A stretch of DNA of 64,000 nt from Methylobacterium sp. Leaf112. Its GTDB lineage: Bacteria; Pseudomonadota; Alphaproteobacteria; Rhizobiales; Beijerinckiaceae. The stretch lies in the NCBI RefSeq assembly GCF_001423295.1, contig NZ_LMNG01000001.1, forward strand, positions 372,829 through 436,828. Direction: 5' to 3'. The notes beneath the pieces were generated by a model. The model was not told the DNA's origin. It saw only the letters and a program-made list of their open reading frames with translations, and made no database searches. The translations under genes and the position numbers were made by a program. This document shows positions 29,013 to 37,278 of the stretch, piece by piece; the first letter of the stretch is position 1; every line of letters begins with the position of its first letter.

Positions 29013-31648
29013 GTACCTACCGCTTCGACGCCCTGCTGGCGCCCCGCAGCATCGCGGTGGTGGGCCTCGCCGGGCCCGGTGCGGCCCTCGGCGCCGCCGT
29101 TCTGGAGAACCTCGCCCGCGCCGGGAGCAAGAGGCCGATCTGGGCCGTCAATCCGCAGAGCCCCCTCTCTGGGGAATGCCTGATCTGCATTCATAACATA
29201 TGTGAAACCGCCCAGGCTCCCGACCTCGTGGTGGTCACCGCCCCGGCGGGCGAACTCGTCGCCTGGGTCGGGGCCGCCGGACGCCGGGGCGCCGCCGCCG
29301 CCCTCATCCTCACGCCCGACGTGCCCCTCGACCTGTGCGCGGCCGTGCGCGCCGAGGCGCGGCTCCACGGCCTGCGCCTGCTCGGCCCCGGCAGCATCGG
29401 CCTCGCCGTGCCGCGCGAACGCCTCGACGCCAGCCTGCTGGCGCAGGCGCCGAAGGCCGGCGACCTCGCCCTCGTCTCGCAATCCGGCACGGTGGCGGCC
29501 GGCATCGTCGCCTGGGCGGCGCGCCGCGACGTCGGGTTCTCGGCGGTGCTGTCGCTCGGCACCGCCTGCGACATCGACATCGCCGATTGCCTCGACCACC
29601 TCGCCGCCTGCTTCCACACCCGCGCGATCCTGCTCTCCCTCGACACGATTCCCGATGCGCGGAAATTCATGTCGGCGGCCCGCGCCGCCGCTCGCGCCAA
29701 GCCCGTCGTGGTTCTGCGTGCCGGGCGCCACCGGGCGCCGACCCGCCACGTCGTCACCCACACGGGCGCGCTCGCCCGGCCCGACGCCGTCTACGAGGCC
29801 GCGTTCCGCCGCGCCGGCCTCCTCAGCGTCGACAGTCTCGATGCGATGTTCGCCGCCGTGGAGACCCTCGGGCGCCAGCGCCCGTTCCCCGGCCACCGCC
29901 TCGCCATCCTGGGCAACGGCCGCGGTATCGCCGCGCTCGCCGCCGACCGCCTCGCCGACCGGGGCGGGACGCTCGCGGCTGGCAACCCCGTCGAACTCGG
30001 CATCGCCGCCGGACCCGAGGCCTACGCCGCCGCCCTCGAGCCCCTGCTCACGGCGCCCGGCCACGATGCGGTGCTGGCGGTGCACGTGCCCACCGCCCGC
30101 TCGGGCAGCGCCGCCACCGCGACGGCGCTCGCCGAGACCGTCGCGCGGGTGCGCAGGAGTAGCCAGGGGTCGGGCGGCCAGCGCAAGAAGCCGGTCTTCG
30201 TCGCCCTCATCGGCGACGACCCCGCGGCCGCCGCGGTGCTGGCGGCCGCGAACATCCCGGGCTTCGCCACGGAGGCCGACGCCGTCGACGGGTTCCTCAA
30301 CCTCGTGCGCTACCGCGAGGCGCAAGGCGACCTCATGCGCACGCCGGATTCCCTGCCGCGCGATTTCTCGCCCGATGTGGACGCCGCCCGCGCCATCGTC
30401 GCCCGTGCGGTGGCGGGCGGCCAGACCTGGCTCGACCCTGTCGACGTCGCCGCCCTGCTCGCCGCCTACCGCATCGCCAGCGTGCCCCTGACGCTCGCCC
30501 CCGACGCGGACGCCGCCGCCACCGCCGCCTGGGAGATCATCGCGGCGGGCGGCGCTGTGGCCCTCAAGGTGGTCTCCCCCGACATCGTCCACAAATCCGA
30601 TGTCGGCGGGGTCCGCCTCGATCTCACGAGCGAGGCGGATGTCCGAGCGGCGGCCGCCGACATCCTCCGGCGCGCGCGGCGCTTGCGTCCCGAGGCCCGC
30701 ATCTCCGGGTTCGCCGTGCAGCCCATGATAAGACGCGGCCAGCAGCGCGAACTCATCGCCGGCCTCGCCGAGGACCCGACCTTCGGCCCCGTGGTGGTGT
30801 TCGGCCGGGGCGGTACCGCCGTCGAGGTCATAGACGACCGGGCGCTCGCCCTGCCGCCCCTGGATCTGCGCCTCGCCTCTGAACTCATCGACCGCACCCG
30901 CGTCGCCCGACGGTTGGCGGCCTACCGCGACGTGCCGGCGGTGGACCGCCACGCCGTCGCCCTGGTGCTGGTGAAGCTCGCCCAGCTCGCCGCCGATTGC
31001 CCGGAGGTCCGCGAGCTCGACATCAACCCCCTGCTGGCCGACGCGACCGGCGCCCTGGCGCTGGACGCCCGCGTGATGGTGGCCCCGGCGCCCCCCGGCC
31101 GCGGCGCCGCGCATCCGCGCTTCGCCATCCGCCCCTATCCGGTGGAGTGGGAGCGCCGCCTCACCCTCAAGGGCGAGGCCATCGCCGTGCGCCCCGTGCG
31201 GCCCGAGGACGAGGCCCTGTTCCTCACCTTCTTCCAGTCGGTGAGCGCCGAGGACCTGCGCCTGCGCTTCTTCGCCCCCGTGCGCGACTTCAACCACGCC
31301 TTCCTGGCGAAGCTGACCCAGCTCGACTATTCCCGCGCCATCGCCTTCGTGGCCGTCGACGCCGCCGGCACCATGCTGGGCGCCGTCCGCCTCCACGCCG
31401 ACGCCAACCACGACAGCGGCGAATACGCCATCCTCATCCGCGGCGACCGCAAGGGCACCGGTTTGGGCCACGCGCTGATGAGTTTGATGATCGACTGGGC
31501 CAAGGCCGAGGGAATTTCGCGGGTGGAGGGGACGGTTCTCAGGGAGAACCGTCCGATGCTGGCGGTGTGCAAGCAGTTGGGCTTCACCACCCGGCCGGAT
31601 CGGGAGGATGCAGGAGTGGTGAAGGTGTCTTTGGCGCTGGAACGGTAG
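29009..31648 (+). CDS. Acyl-CoA synthetase (NDP-forming)-like protein fused to GNAT acetyltransferase
   Basis: The 879-residue protein has the layout of Pat-type protein lysine acetyltransferases. There is a CoA-binding Rossmann domain (LAPRSIAVVGLAG onward), succinyl-CoA-ligase-like domains with LVSQSGTVAAGIVAWA and THTGALA, an ATP-grasp domain (GGAVALKVVSPDIVHKSDVG, then GRGGTAVEV), and a C-terminal GNAT domain from ~720 (RPVRPEDE; RGDRKGTGLGHALM for acetyl-CoA). Members acetylate enzymes such as acetyl-CoA synthetase; the target here is unknown. Residues ~55-70 contain an unusual Cys-rich run, CLICIHNIC, encoded by AT-rich codons. The start ATG 29009 lies behind two tiny overlapping ORFs. 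Confidence 0.88.
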   Translation: MSTYRFDALLAPRSIAVVGLAGPGAALGAAVLENLARAGSKRPIWAVNPQSPLSGECLICIHNICETAQAPDLVVVTAPAGELVAWVGAAGRRGAAAALILTPDVPLDLCAAVRAEARLHGLRLLGPGSIGLAVPRERLDASLLAQAPKAGDLALVSQSGTVAAGIVAWAARRDVGFSAVLSLGTACDIDIADCLDHLAACFHTRAILLSLDTIPDARKFMSAARAAARAKPVVVLRAGRHRAPTRHVVTHTGALARPDAVYEAAFRRAGLLSVDSLDAMFAAVETLGRQRPFPGHRLAILGNGRGIAALAADRLADRGGTLAAGNPVELGIAAGPEAYAAALEPLLTAPGHDAVLAVHVPTARSGSAATATALAETVARVRRSSQGSGGQRKKPVFVALIGDDPAAAAVLAAANIPGFATEADAVDGFLNLVRYREAQGDLMRTPDSLPRDFSPDVDAARAIVARAVAGGQTWLDPVDVAALLAAYRIASVPLTLAPDADAAATAAWEIIAAGGAVALKVVSPDIVHKSDVGGVRLDLTSEADVRAAAADILRRARRLRPEARISGFAVQPMIRRGQQRELIAGLAEDPTFGPVVVFGRGGTAVEVIDDRALALPPLDLRLASELIDRTRVARRLAAYRDVPAVDRHAVALVLVKLAQLAADCPEVRELDINPLLADATGALALDARVMVAPAPPGRGAAHPRFAIRPYPVEWERRLTLKGEAIAVRPVRPEDEALFLTFFQSVSAEDLRLRFFAPVRDFNHAFLAKLTQLDYSRAIAFVAVDAAGTMLGAVRLHADANHDSGEYAILIRGDRKGTGLGHALMSLMIDWAKAEGISRVEGTVLRENRPMLAVCKQLGFTTRPDREDAGVVKVSLALER

Positions 31649-32100
31649 GGCAGCAACGATCGGCCTATCCGCAGGAGGGGCTGTTGCAGGTGGCGAGCGG
31701 AAGTTAACCCCTTGCTGTGTAGCGGACGTTCCGTCTCCGACCCTTGTCGGTCATACGGCCATCTATGAGTACTTCTTGACAGCAGCCATCCATCCGTCAG
31801 AGCTTCCGGCGGTTGCGCTGTTAGTTTTAGCTACGCCGACGGGATGTTCTTTCAAAAAAACGCATGACGATTATAGCTTCCGAGTCATAGAGCGATTTTT
31901 TCGCTGTAACACTTACGCAACACGACCCCTGCAAGATGAAATAGATTATAACGCTTCTAGGCCCAAGCTCAGGCATATTTGAATTACTCTAAACTAGTCC
32001 TGTGTGATCGGCGCCTAGTGAGCTTGACCGCGTATGTTTCTAAATCGTAACGGGCACAATTAACCTAAGCTGGTTGGCGTCCGTGAGAGTGCCGAGAAAA
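31649..32100. other. AT-rich intergenic region before the TonB receptor
   Basis: This 452-base stretch is much lower in GC than its flanks, with A and T runs near 31852-31860 and 31896-31902. A 68-codon frame at 31776-31982 has no RBS and no recognisable product, and was not called. The promoter of the receptor should lie here. No Fur-, RirA- or Irr-type box could be identified with confidence by eye. Confidence 0.5.
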
Positions 32101-34263
32101 ATGACTAAAAGAAGCACGACGCTGGCCGCGTCCGCTGCCTTCGTGCTTGTCGCGCAATCGGGTTCGTTGGTCAGTTTTGGGCCCACTTCAGCCGTAGCCC
32201 AGCTTGCCGCAGATGCTTCACAAGAGGTGCAGCTCGACGAGCTTTCGGTGGCCGGCACCGGAGGGCCCGCGGGCGGAATAGCACGCAAGGTCGATGGCTA
32301 TCTTGCACGGGACAGCGTCAGCGCGACCCGCACTGACACGCCGATACGGGAGGTGCCCCAGACGGTCGTCATTGTGCCGGATCGGGTTTTGCAGGACGCC
32401 GCCGCGACGCGGGTCGACACCGCCCTCGATCTTGCCGGCGTCGGCCGGGCCAACAACTTCGCGGGCCTTGGCCTGACGGAGTTTACCATCCGTGGCTTCA
32501 GCACGGGTGAGTACTACCGCAATGGCTTCCCGATCAACCGGGGCTACCCGCCCTCGCCGGACGTGGTCTCCATTGAGCGGATCGAGGTGCTGAAGGGCCC
32601 GTCCGCCTTCCTATACGGACGCGGCGATCCCGGCGGCACCTTCAACATCGTGACCAAGCAGCCTTTGGCCGAGCGCGCCCTCGCGATCGGCACGCAGTTC
32701 GGCAGCTTCAACCAGAAGCGCAGCACCTTCGATGCCACTGGCGCCCTCGACGAAGAAGGCCGGGTGCTCGCTCGCGTTACAGGCGCCGTTGAGGACAACG
32801 GTAGTTTCCGCGACTTCGTACACAGCGACCGCTTCTACCTCGCTCCCGTCATCGCCTGGAAGCCCACCGCTGACACCACGATCACTTTGGAGGGCGAGTT
32901 CGTCAGCACGGCAGCGACCTTCGACCGGGGCGTCGTACCAATCAATGGCAACATCCGCGCCCTGCCACGCAACCGCTTCATCGGCGAGCCTGGCATCCCG
33001 CCGGTGCGCAACGACAACGCCCTCGGCCAGCTGCGCATTGAGCACAAGCTCGATCAGGACTGGGTGGTCACTGCCGGCGTCCAGGCGCTGGGTGGGAGCC
33101 TCGTCGGTGACGGCGTGGGCGCCATGAATGTCCTCAGTGATGGGCGTACCTTGCGCCGAACCTTCGAGCATCGCGACTTGAGCTGGTCGGACCTCGACCT
33201 GCAGCTCAACCTCGCGGGCAAGTTCGAGACCGGCCCCTTTCGCCATACTCTGCTGATGGGCTTCGAGTACGACACGTACAACTATCGCGAGATCTTCAAC
33301 CGCTCGAACGCGAACCTCTTCCCCTTCACCCTCGACCTTTTCGCGCCCCGCTACGGGCAATCCGCCCGGCCGCCTCTCGCCTCGATCACGAACTTTCTGC
33401 AGAACACCGAGAGCTTCGGTGGCTACGTTCAGGACCAGATCGACCTCACCCCACGCCTCCATGCCCTTCTGGGCGTGCGCGTGGAGAACCTAAGCCTCGT
33501 TTCCACCGACTACCGCACCGGCCGCACCACGAGCCTGCAGGACACTGTAGCGACCCCGCGCTTCGGCCTCACCTACGATCTCACCGATGAGGTCTCGATC
33601 TACGGCAGCTACGGCCGTTCCTTCCTGCCGAATACCGGCACGGATCGCTCGGGACGCCCCTTCGCTTTCCAACAAGGCGAGGGCTACGAGGTCGGAGCCA
33701 AGTTCAGCCTGCTCGACGGGCAACTGAGCGCCACGGCGGCTCTGTTCGACATCCGGCGCACCAACGTCCTCACGGCCGATGCAGTCGATTCAAACTTCAG
33801 CGTGGCGGCGGGCGAGGTGCGCAGCCGGGGCTTCGACCTAACCGTCGCTGGGTATCTGGCACCCGGCTGGCGGGTAATCGGCACCTACACCCATGCGGAT
33901 GCCGCCGTGAGCCGCGACAACACGCTGCCCGTGGGTACGCGGATCGCCAACATCCCTGCCGACACCCTCGCCCTGCAGAGCGTCTACGAGTTCCAAGGGG
34001 CAGAGTTGCGGGGACTCGGTCTTGGTGGCGGCGTGACTTATGTCGGTCAGCGCGTGGCCGGCACCGCCCTATCGACCTTTCGTCTGCCGGACTACACGGT
34101 CTTAAGCCTGATCTCCTACTATTGGATCACTCCACAGGTGCGGGTCTATGTCAACGTCGACAACCTACTCGATACGAACTACTACGACCGCGCCTTCCAA
34201 AACCGCTACGCTACACCGGGTACGCCGCGCACAATTATGGGTGGTGTCGCAGCACGCTTTTAA
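32101..34263 (+). CDS. TonB-dependent siderophore receptor
   Basis: The 720-residue outer-membrane receptor imports ferric siderophores with TonB energy. A signal peptide (~1-33, ending near SAVAQ) is followed by a TonB-box-like region (LDELSV) and a plug domain with REVPQTVVIVP, FTIRGFSTG and IERIEVLKGPSAFLYGRG. A long beta-barrel ends in Phe (GGVAARF), as required for outer-membrane insertion. It resembles the FhuE/FpvA-type family; the ligand is unknown. ATG 32101 has GAGA five bases upstream; upstream GTG and TTG codons are in frame. Both flanks are AT-rich and no operon partner is present, suggesting a transferred single gene. Confidence 0.93.
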   Translation: MTKRSTTLAASAAFVLVAQSGSLVSFGPTSAVAQLAADASQEVQLDELSVAGTGGPAGGIARKVDGYLARDSVSATRTDTPIREVPQTVVIVPDRVLQDAAATRVDTALDLAGVGRANNFAGLGLTEFTIRGFSTGEYYRNGFPINRGYPPSPDVVSIERIEVLKGPSAFLYGRGDPGGTFNIVTKQPLAERALAIGTQFGSFNQKRSTFDATGALDEEGRVLARVTGAVEDNGSFRDFVHSDRFYLAPVIAWKPTADTTITLEGEFVSTAATFDRGVVPINGNIRALPRNRFIGEPGIPPVRNDNALGQLRIEHKLDQDWVVTAGVQALGGSLVGDGVGAMNVLSDGRTLRRTFEHRDLSWSDLDLQLNLAGKFETGPFRHTLLMGFEYDTYNYREIFNRSNANLFPFTLDLFAPRYGQSARPPLASITNFLQNTESFGGYVQDQIDLTPRLHALLGVRVENLSLVSTDYRTGRTTSLQDTVATPRFGLTYDLTDEVSIYGSYGRSFLPNTGTDRSGRPFAFQQGEGYEVGAKFSLLDGQLSATAALFDIRRTNVLTADAVDSNFSVAAGEVRSRGFDLTVAGYLAPGWRVIGTYTHADAAVSRDNTLPVGTRIANIPADTLALQSVYEFQGAELRGLGLGGGVTYVGQRVAGTALSTFRLPDYTVLSLISYYWITPQVRVYVNVDNLLDTNYYDRAFQNRYATPGTPRTIMGGVAARF

Positions 34264-34496
34264 CCTCTATCGTTGCCAACAAGGTGATTCTGCAACGGAT
34301 CACCCATCTGTTGGGCGTCTACGACCGCTGTAACGCTTGAATTGCCGGTAAGCGGACCAGCTGAAATCCACCCGACCCGGTTGTAGGTCTTCGTCCACCA
34401 AGCTGCTCAGAAGTGGTGCCAGCGAGGATCGGCAAAGTGTCGAAAGCTGTCCATTGCCGTCTCAGGCTGTTCGAATCCGGGATCTTGGCCTGCTTA

Positions 34497-34532
34497 CGAG
34501 AGCTGGCAAATCTGCGAGAGCTGGCAAATCTG
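34497..34532. repeat. 18-bp perfect tandem duplication
   Basis: The unit CGAGAGCTGGCAAATCTG occurs at 34497-34514 and 34515-34532 without a mismatch. It lies in non-coding DNA downstream of the TonB receptor and looks like a recent slippage event. Confidence 0.9.
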
Positions 34533-34920
34533 TATTCTTCATCTGCTCATGAGTCGGGTCGGCCTGTTTGTCGGGTAGGGGTGCTCCGGTTCAGTCTCGC
34601 CAATCGCGTGCGGTGCCATCCAACGCGAAGCGGAAAAGTCATCTCCGAGCAAATGCTGCAGTGCTCGTTGAACGATCGGTGCCGTACGATTTTTACAATT
34701 CTGCTTCGCCGGCCCGAGCCTCCTGATTTTGTAGAAGCATGATCCTCCTGAAAAAGGATCAGATTTGCTAAATCCCGAACAAGCGCGTACAAACTCAAAA
34801 CCAGCTCAAAACCAGAGTTTGTCGCGCCTCGATCCGGAGACGGGTCGGGGAGATCAAAGTCTGTCGATTGGGTTGGTCGGGAGGTGGCCGCGCACGATCG
34901 CGTGGACCTCTGACATATAA

Positions 34921-34938
34921 GCCCGCAAGGGCGAAGGA
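34921..34938 (+). promoter_or_regulatory. GNRA-loop hairpin and RBS before cspA
   Basis: GCCC-GCAA-GGGC at 34921-34932 forms a four-pair stem closed by a GNRA-type loop. It ends two bases before the purine-rich RBS AAGGA (34934-34938), six bases upstream of the cspA ATG. Such an element could affect mRNA stability or ribosome access; the role is inferred. Confidence 0.4.
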
Positions 34939-34943
34939 ATACG

Positions 34944-35153
34944 ATGGCTGTCGGTACTGTTAAGTGGTTCAACGAGCAAAAGGGTTTCGGGTTCATCCAG
35001 CCGGATGACGGCGGCAACGACGTGTTCGTGCACATCTCGGCCGTCGAGCGCGCCGGCATGCGCGGCCTCGCCGAGGGCCAGAAGGTTTCCTACGAGATGG
35101 AGACCGACAAGCGCAGCGGCAAGCAGTCCGCCGGTAACCTCCAGACCGCGTGA
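34944..35153 (+). CDS. cspA: Cold-shock domain protein
   Basis: The 69-residue single cold-shock domain protein binds single-stranded RNA and DNA and acts as an RNA chaperone or antiterminator in the family. RNP1 (KGFGFIQ) and RNP2 (VFVHISAV) are intact, and the N-terminus [14 protein letters not shown] is canonical. It has a clear RBS and its own downstream terminator. Regulation by cold cannot be judged from the sequence. Confidence 0.96.
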   Translation: MAVGTVKWFNEQKGFGFIQPDDGGNDVFVHISAVERAGMRGLAEGQKVSYEMETDKRSGKQSAGNLQTA

Positions 35154-35268
35154 GCCACTTCGGGTCCGGGGTGCCGCACCGAACGCCCGCTCCGCGCCAG
35201 TTCTCCGTCTCGGTGGAACGGCGCAGGGTGAGCCCGGTGCAAGCCAGCCCGGCCTGACGTCGCAAAGG

Positions 35269-35297
35269 GCCGCTCCCCATTCGGGGAGCGGCTTCTT
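35269..35297 (+). terminator. Intrinsic terminator downstream of cspA
   Basis: A perfect ten-base stem pairs 35269-35278 (GCCGCTCCCC) with 35283-35292 around an ATTC loop. TTCTT follows. It lies 116 bases after the cspA stop, leaving a long 3' untranslated region. Confidence 0.85.
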
Positions 35298-35356
35298 ACG
35301 TTGTGGAAGACCAAATCTTTTGCCGGCACCCGGCCGGCGCAAATCCAGGATCCTGT

Positions 35357-35719
35357 GTGAGCCAATTCAACGAAAATTCCATGACCGACCGCCTCAAGGC
35401 GGCCAACGAGGCCCGTCAGGCGGCCCTCGCGCGCTTCCGCGATCGCCCGCCCGCCGATGATCCCGCCGTCTTGGCCCGCAAGGCCGAGCGCGAGCAGATC
35501 GTCCGCGACCGCGAGATCCGGACCCGAGCCCGCGACGAAGCCCGCGCCGCCGCGGAAGCCCAGCGCGTCGCCGAAGCCGATGCCGAGCGCGAGCGTCTCG
35601 CCGCCGAGGCCATCCGCGCCGCCGAAGAGAAGGTCGAGCAGGCCGCCGCCGCCCGCCTCGAGCAGAAAGCCCTGCGCGATGCCCGTTACGCGGCCCGTAA
35701 GGCCAAGGCGCGGAAGTAA
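35357..35719 (+). CDS. DUF6481 family coiled-coil protein
   Basis: The 120-residue, highly charged protein is nearly all helix: Ala/Glu/Arg-rich heptads run from residue ~10 to the end, and the basic C-terminus is ARYAARKAKARK. I recognise the DUF6481 pattern (DRLKAANEARQAALARF, then PPADDPAVLARKAERE); it has no known function. The GTG start at 35357 has AGGA seven bases upstream; ATG 35381 is an alternative. It follows cspA and its terminator. Confidence 0.8.
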   Translation: MSQFNENSMTDRLKAANEARQAALARFRDRPPADDPAVLARKAEREQIVRDREIRTRARDEARAAAEAQRVAEADAERERLAAEAIRAAEEKVEQAAAARLEQKALRDARYAARKAKARK

Positions 35720-35876
35720 CACCGGCGCAGCCCGGGTGTGCGCCGCGTGCCGACCGTTCCACACCGGGGATGGAACGGCGCGCGCTGCACCCCATGCGCC
35801 GGGTTTTTCGGCGCGGACCGCCCCACGAGACGACGCGCGGCGCGCGCTTTCGCGCCGGCTCACCACGGAGTCACCC

Positions 35877-36074
35877 ATGTCCCATAAGTTCAAGCTCGGC
35901 CAGCGCGTGCGCCGCGCCCGCCTCGGCTACGCCGACGCCAAGACCGACACGGGGGACATCTTCGAGATCGTCCGCCTCGTCCCCGAGGACCAGACCGGCG
36001 AGCCGTTCTACCGCATCAAGTCCGGCACCGGCGAGCGCGCAGTCCGGGAAGGCGAAATCGCCCTAGCCGGTTGA
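35877..36074 (+). CDS. Small conserved hypothetical protein
   Basis: The 65-residue basic protein starts MSHKFKLGQRVRR and contains IFEIVRLVPEDQTGEPFYRIKS, then GERAVREGEIAL. The pattern suggests a small all-beta, SH3-like fold, and similar short proteins are common in Rhizobiales. GGAG lies six bases before the ATG, supporting translation. The frame is open upstream but only as a shadow of the previous gene. The function is unknown. Confidence 0.8.
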   Translation: MSHKFKLGQRVRRARLGYADAKTDTGDIFEIVRLVPEDQTGEPFYRIKSGTGERAVREGEIALAG

Positions 36075-36105
36075 TCGCGTTGGGGTTTTCGCTCTCGGCA
36101 AACCC

Positions 36106-36609
36106 CTAGAGGACACCCTCGCGGATCGCCCCCGGATCGGCCAGGGCATGCAGCATCCGCGCCGCGTTGTGGGCGAACCGCAGGGTCACGGCCTTCCGCC
36201 GCGCCCCGCTGAGCGGGTGCTCCTCCGGGTCGCGCAGGATCGCGGCCCCGAACGCGTCAGCGACGATGAGCCCGGCCTCGTCCGGCGTCAGTGTCGTCGA
36301 GAGCGTTTCGGGAATCGCGAAGTAGAACCGGTCGCAATACTCCCGGTACTCCGGCCATTTCCGGTCCGCCCTGAAGTCGGCGACGCTCGATTTGATCTCG
36401 ATGATCGTCAAGCGCCCCGCCGGACACAGGGCGATAACATCGGCGCGCCGACCGTTGGCCAGCGAGAACTCCGGAATCGTCACGTGCCCCAGCTCCGAAT
36501 ACAGCCGACGCACGCCCCGTTGCACCTGGAGTGCCGTCGCCGACTGGCGGCGGTCGACGGGGAGAACGGCTCCGTTGGGAAGGATCGCGTGGGCTAGGGC
36601 AGCGGACAT
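36106..36609 (-). CDS. mmcB: MmcB family DNA repair protein
   Basis: The 167-residue protein is of the MmcB (formerly DUF1052) family, first noted in Caulobacter as mitomycin-C-inducible. The PD-(D/E)xK nuclease-like core is visible as GRRADVIAL (Asp) followed by LTIIEIKSS (ExK), then ADRKWPEYREYCDRFYFAIP. It probably acts on damaged DNA; the exact activity is unproven. No perfect GTTC-N7-GTTC LexA box was found before it, unlike imuA further along. Confidence 0.9.
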   Translation of the reverse strand: MSAALAHAILPNGAVLPVDRRQSATALQVQRGVRRLYSELGHVTIPEFSLANGRRADVIALCPAGRLTIIEIKSSVADFRADRKWPEYREYCDRFYFAIPETLSTTLTPDEAGLIVADAFGAAILRDPEEHPLSGARRKAVTLRFAHNAARMLHALADPGAIREGVL

Positions 36610-36689
36610 GGATGTTCCGATTCGGGACTGGCCCCTAAGAACCAGTCCGCGCCCGGCTTGTCACCTGCGACCCCTGAGCACGTACCGGC

Positions 36690-37211
36690 TTAAGCCTTGA
36701 AATAGCTCAACAATCCGGCGCCCGGCGCCAGCATCACGAAGGCCCAGACCAGGGCCGACAGCACGTTCGCCACCTGGAACGGCAGGCGTTTGACCCCGAA
36801 GATGCCGGCGATCAGCGGCACCACCGCCCGCGCCGGCCCGAAGAACCGCCCGATGGCGACGCCCCCGGCCCCCCATTTGCGGCAGAATTCCTCGCCCTTC
36901 GCCACCAGGGCGGGGTAGCGCGTGAGCGGCCACATCTGCTTGGCCCCCTCCTTGTAATAATGGCCGAATTCGTAGGAAATCCAATCGCCTAGCGCCGCCC
37001 CGAGCGCCGCCGCCAGCATCACCGGCACGAACGGAATCCCCACCGTCCCCATGAGCGCGCCGATGCCGAGCAGCAGCACGGTGGCGGGCACCAGCAGCGA
37101 CAGGAACGCCAGGGACTCGCAGAACGCCAGCACCCCGACGATGAGCGGCGTCCAGCCCTGATGGGCCTCGACGAAGGCGAGGGTCGAGGTCTTGATGGCG
37201 TCGAAGTCCAT
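36690..37211 (-). CDS. DedA/SNARE-associated family membrane protein
   Basis: The 173-residue inner-membrane protein has four or five hydrophobic segments. The conserved DedA stretches are the N-terminal CESLAFLSLLVPATVLLLG, GDWISYEFG and the basic FFGPARAVVPLIAG motif. The family includes lipid scramblases and proteins needed for membrane homeostasis. It sits between mmcB (same strand, 80 bases downstream) and the divergent pdxY. Confidence 0.9.
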   Translation of the reverse strand: MDFDAIKTSTLAFVEAHQGWTPLIVGVLAFCESLAFLSLLVPATVLLLGIGALMGTVGIPFVPVMLAAALGAALGDWISYEFGHYYKEGAKQMWPLTRYPALVAKGEEFCRKWGAGGVAIGRFFGPARAVVPLIAGIFGVKRLPFQVANVLSALVWAFVMLAPGAGLLSYFKA

Positions 37212-37278
37212 GGGTCGTCCGAGGGTGCGAGGTCGTGAATAACGAGCTAAGGGAAGGCTTTATGGAGGACCGGCCCGC

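Larger units (their letters stand above)
34264..34943. other. 680-base intergenic region between the TonB receptor and cspA
   Basis: The region is AT-richer than average. It holds an 18-bp tandem duplication (34497-34532), a small hairpin GATCCT/AGGATC (34741-34760) with an eight-base loop, and a short direct repeat CTCAAAACCAG around 34790-34820. An open frame at 34413-34742 has no family signature and includes the duplication; it was not called. The 3' part should contain the cspA promoter, with the AT-rich stretch GACATATAAG near 34911-34920 as a candidate -10 region. Confidence 0.5.

Noticed and set aside
31776..31982. 68-codon frame before the TonB receptor
   Set aside because: It has no RBS, no recognisable family and an AT-rich codon pattern typical of non-coding DNA here.
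34460..34480. T-loop-like sequence TTCGAATCC suggesting a tRNA
   Set aside because: No matching acceptor, D or anticodon stems could be found around it.
34413..34742. 109-codon frame between the TonB receptor and cspA
   Set aside because: It lacks an RBS and contains a recent 18-bp duplication; its composition is unlike coding DNA in this genome.
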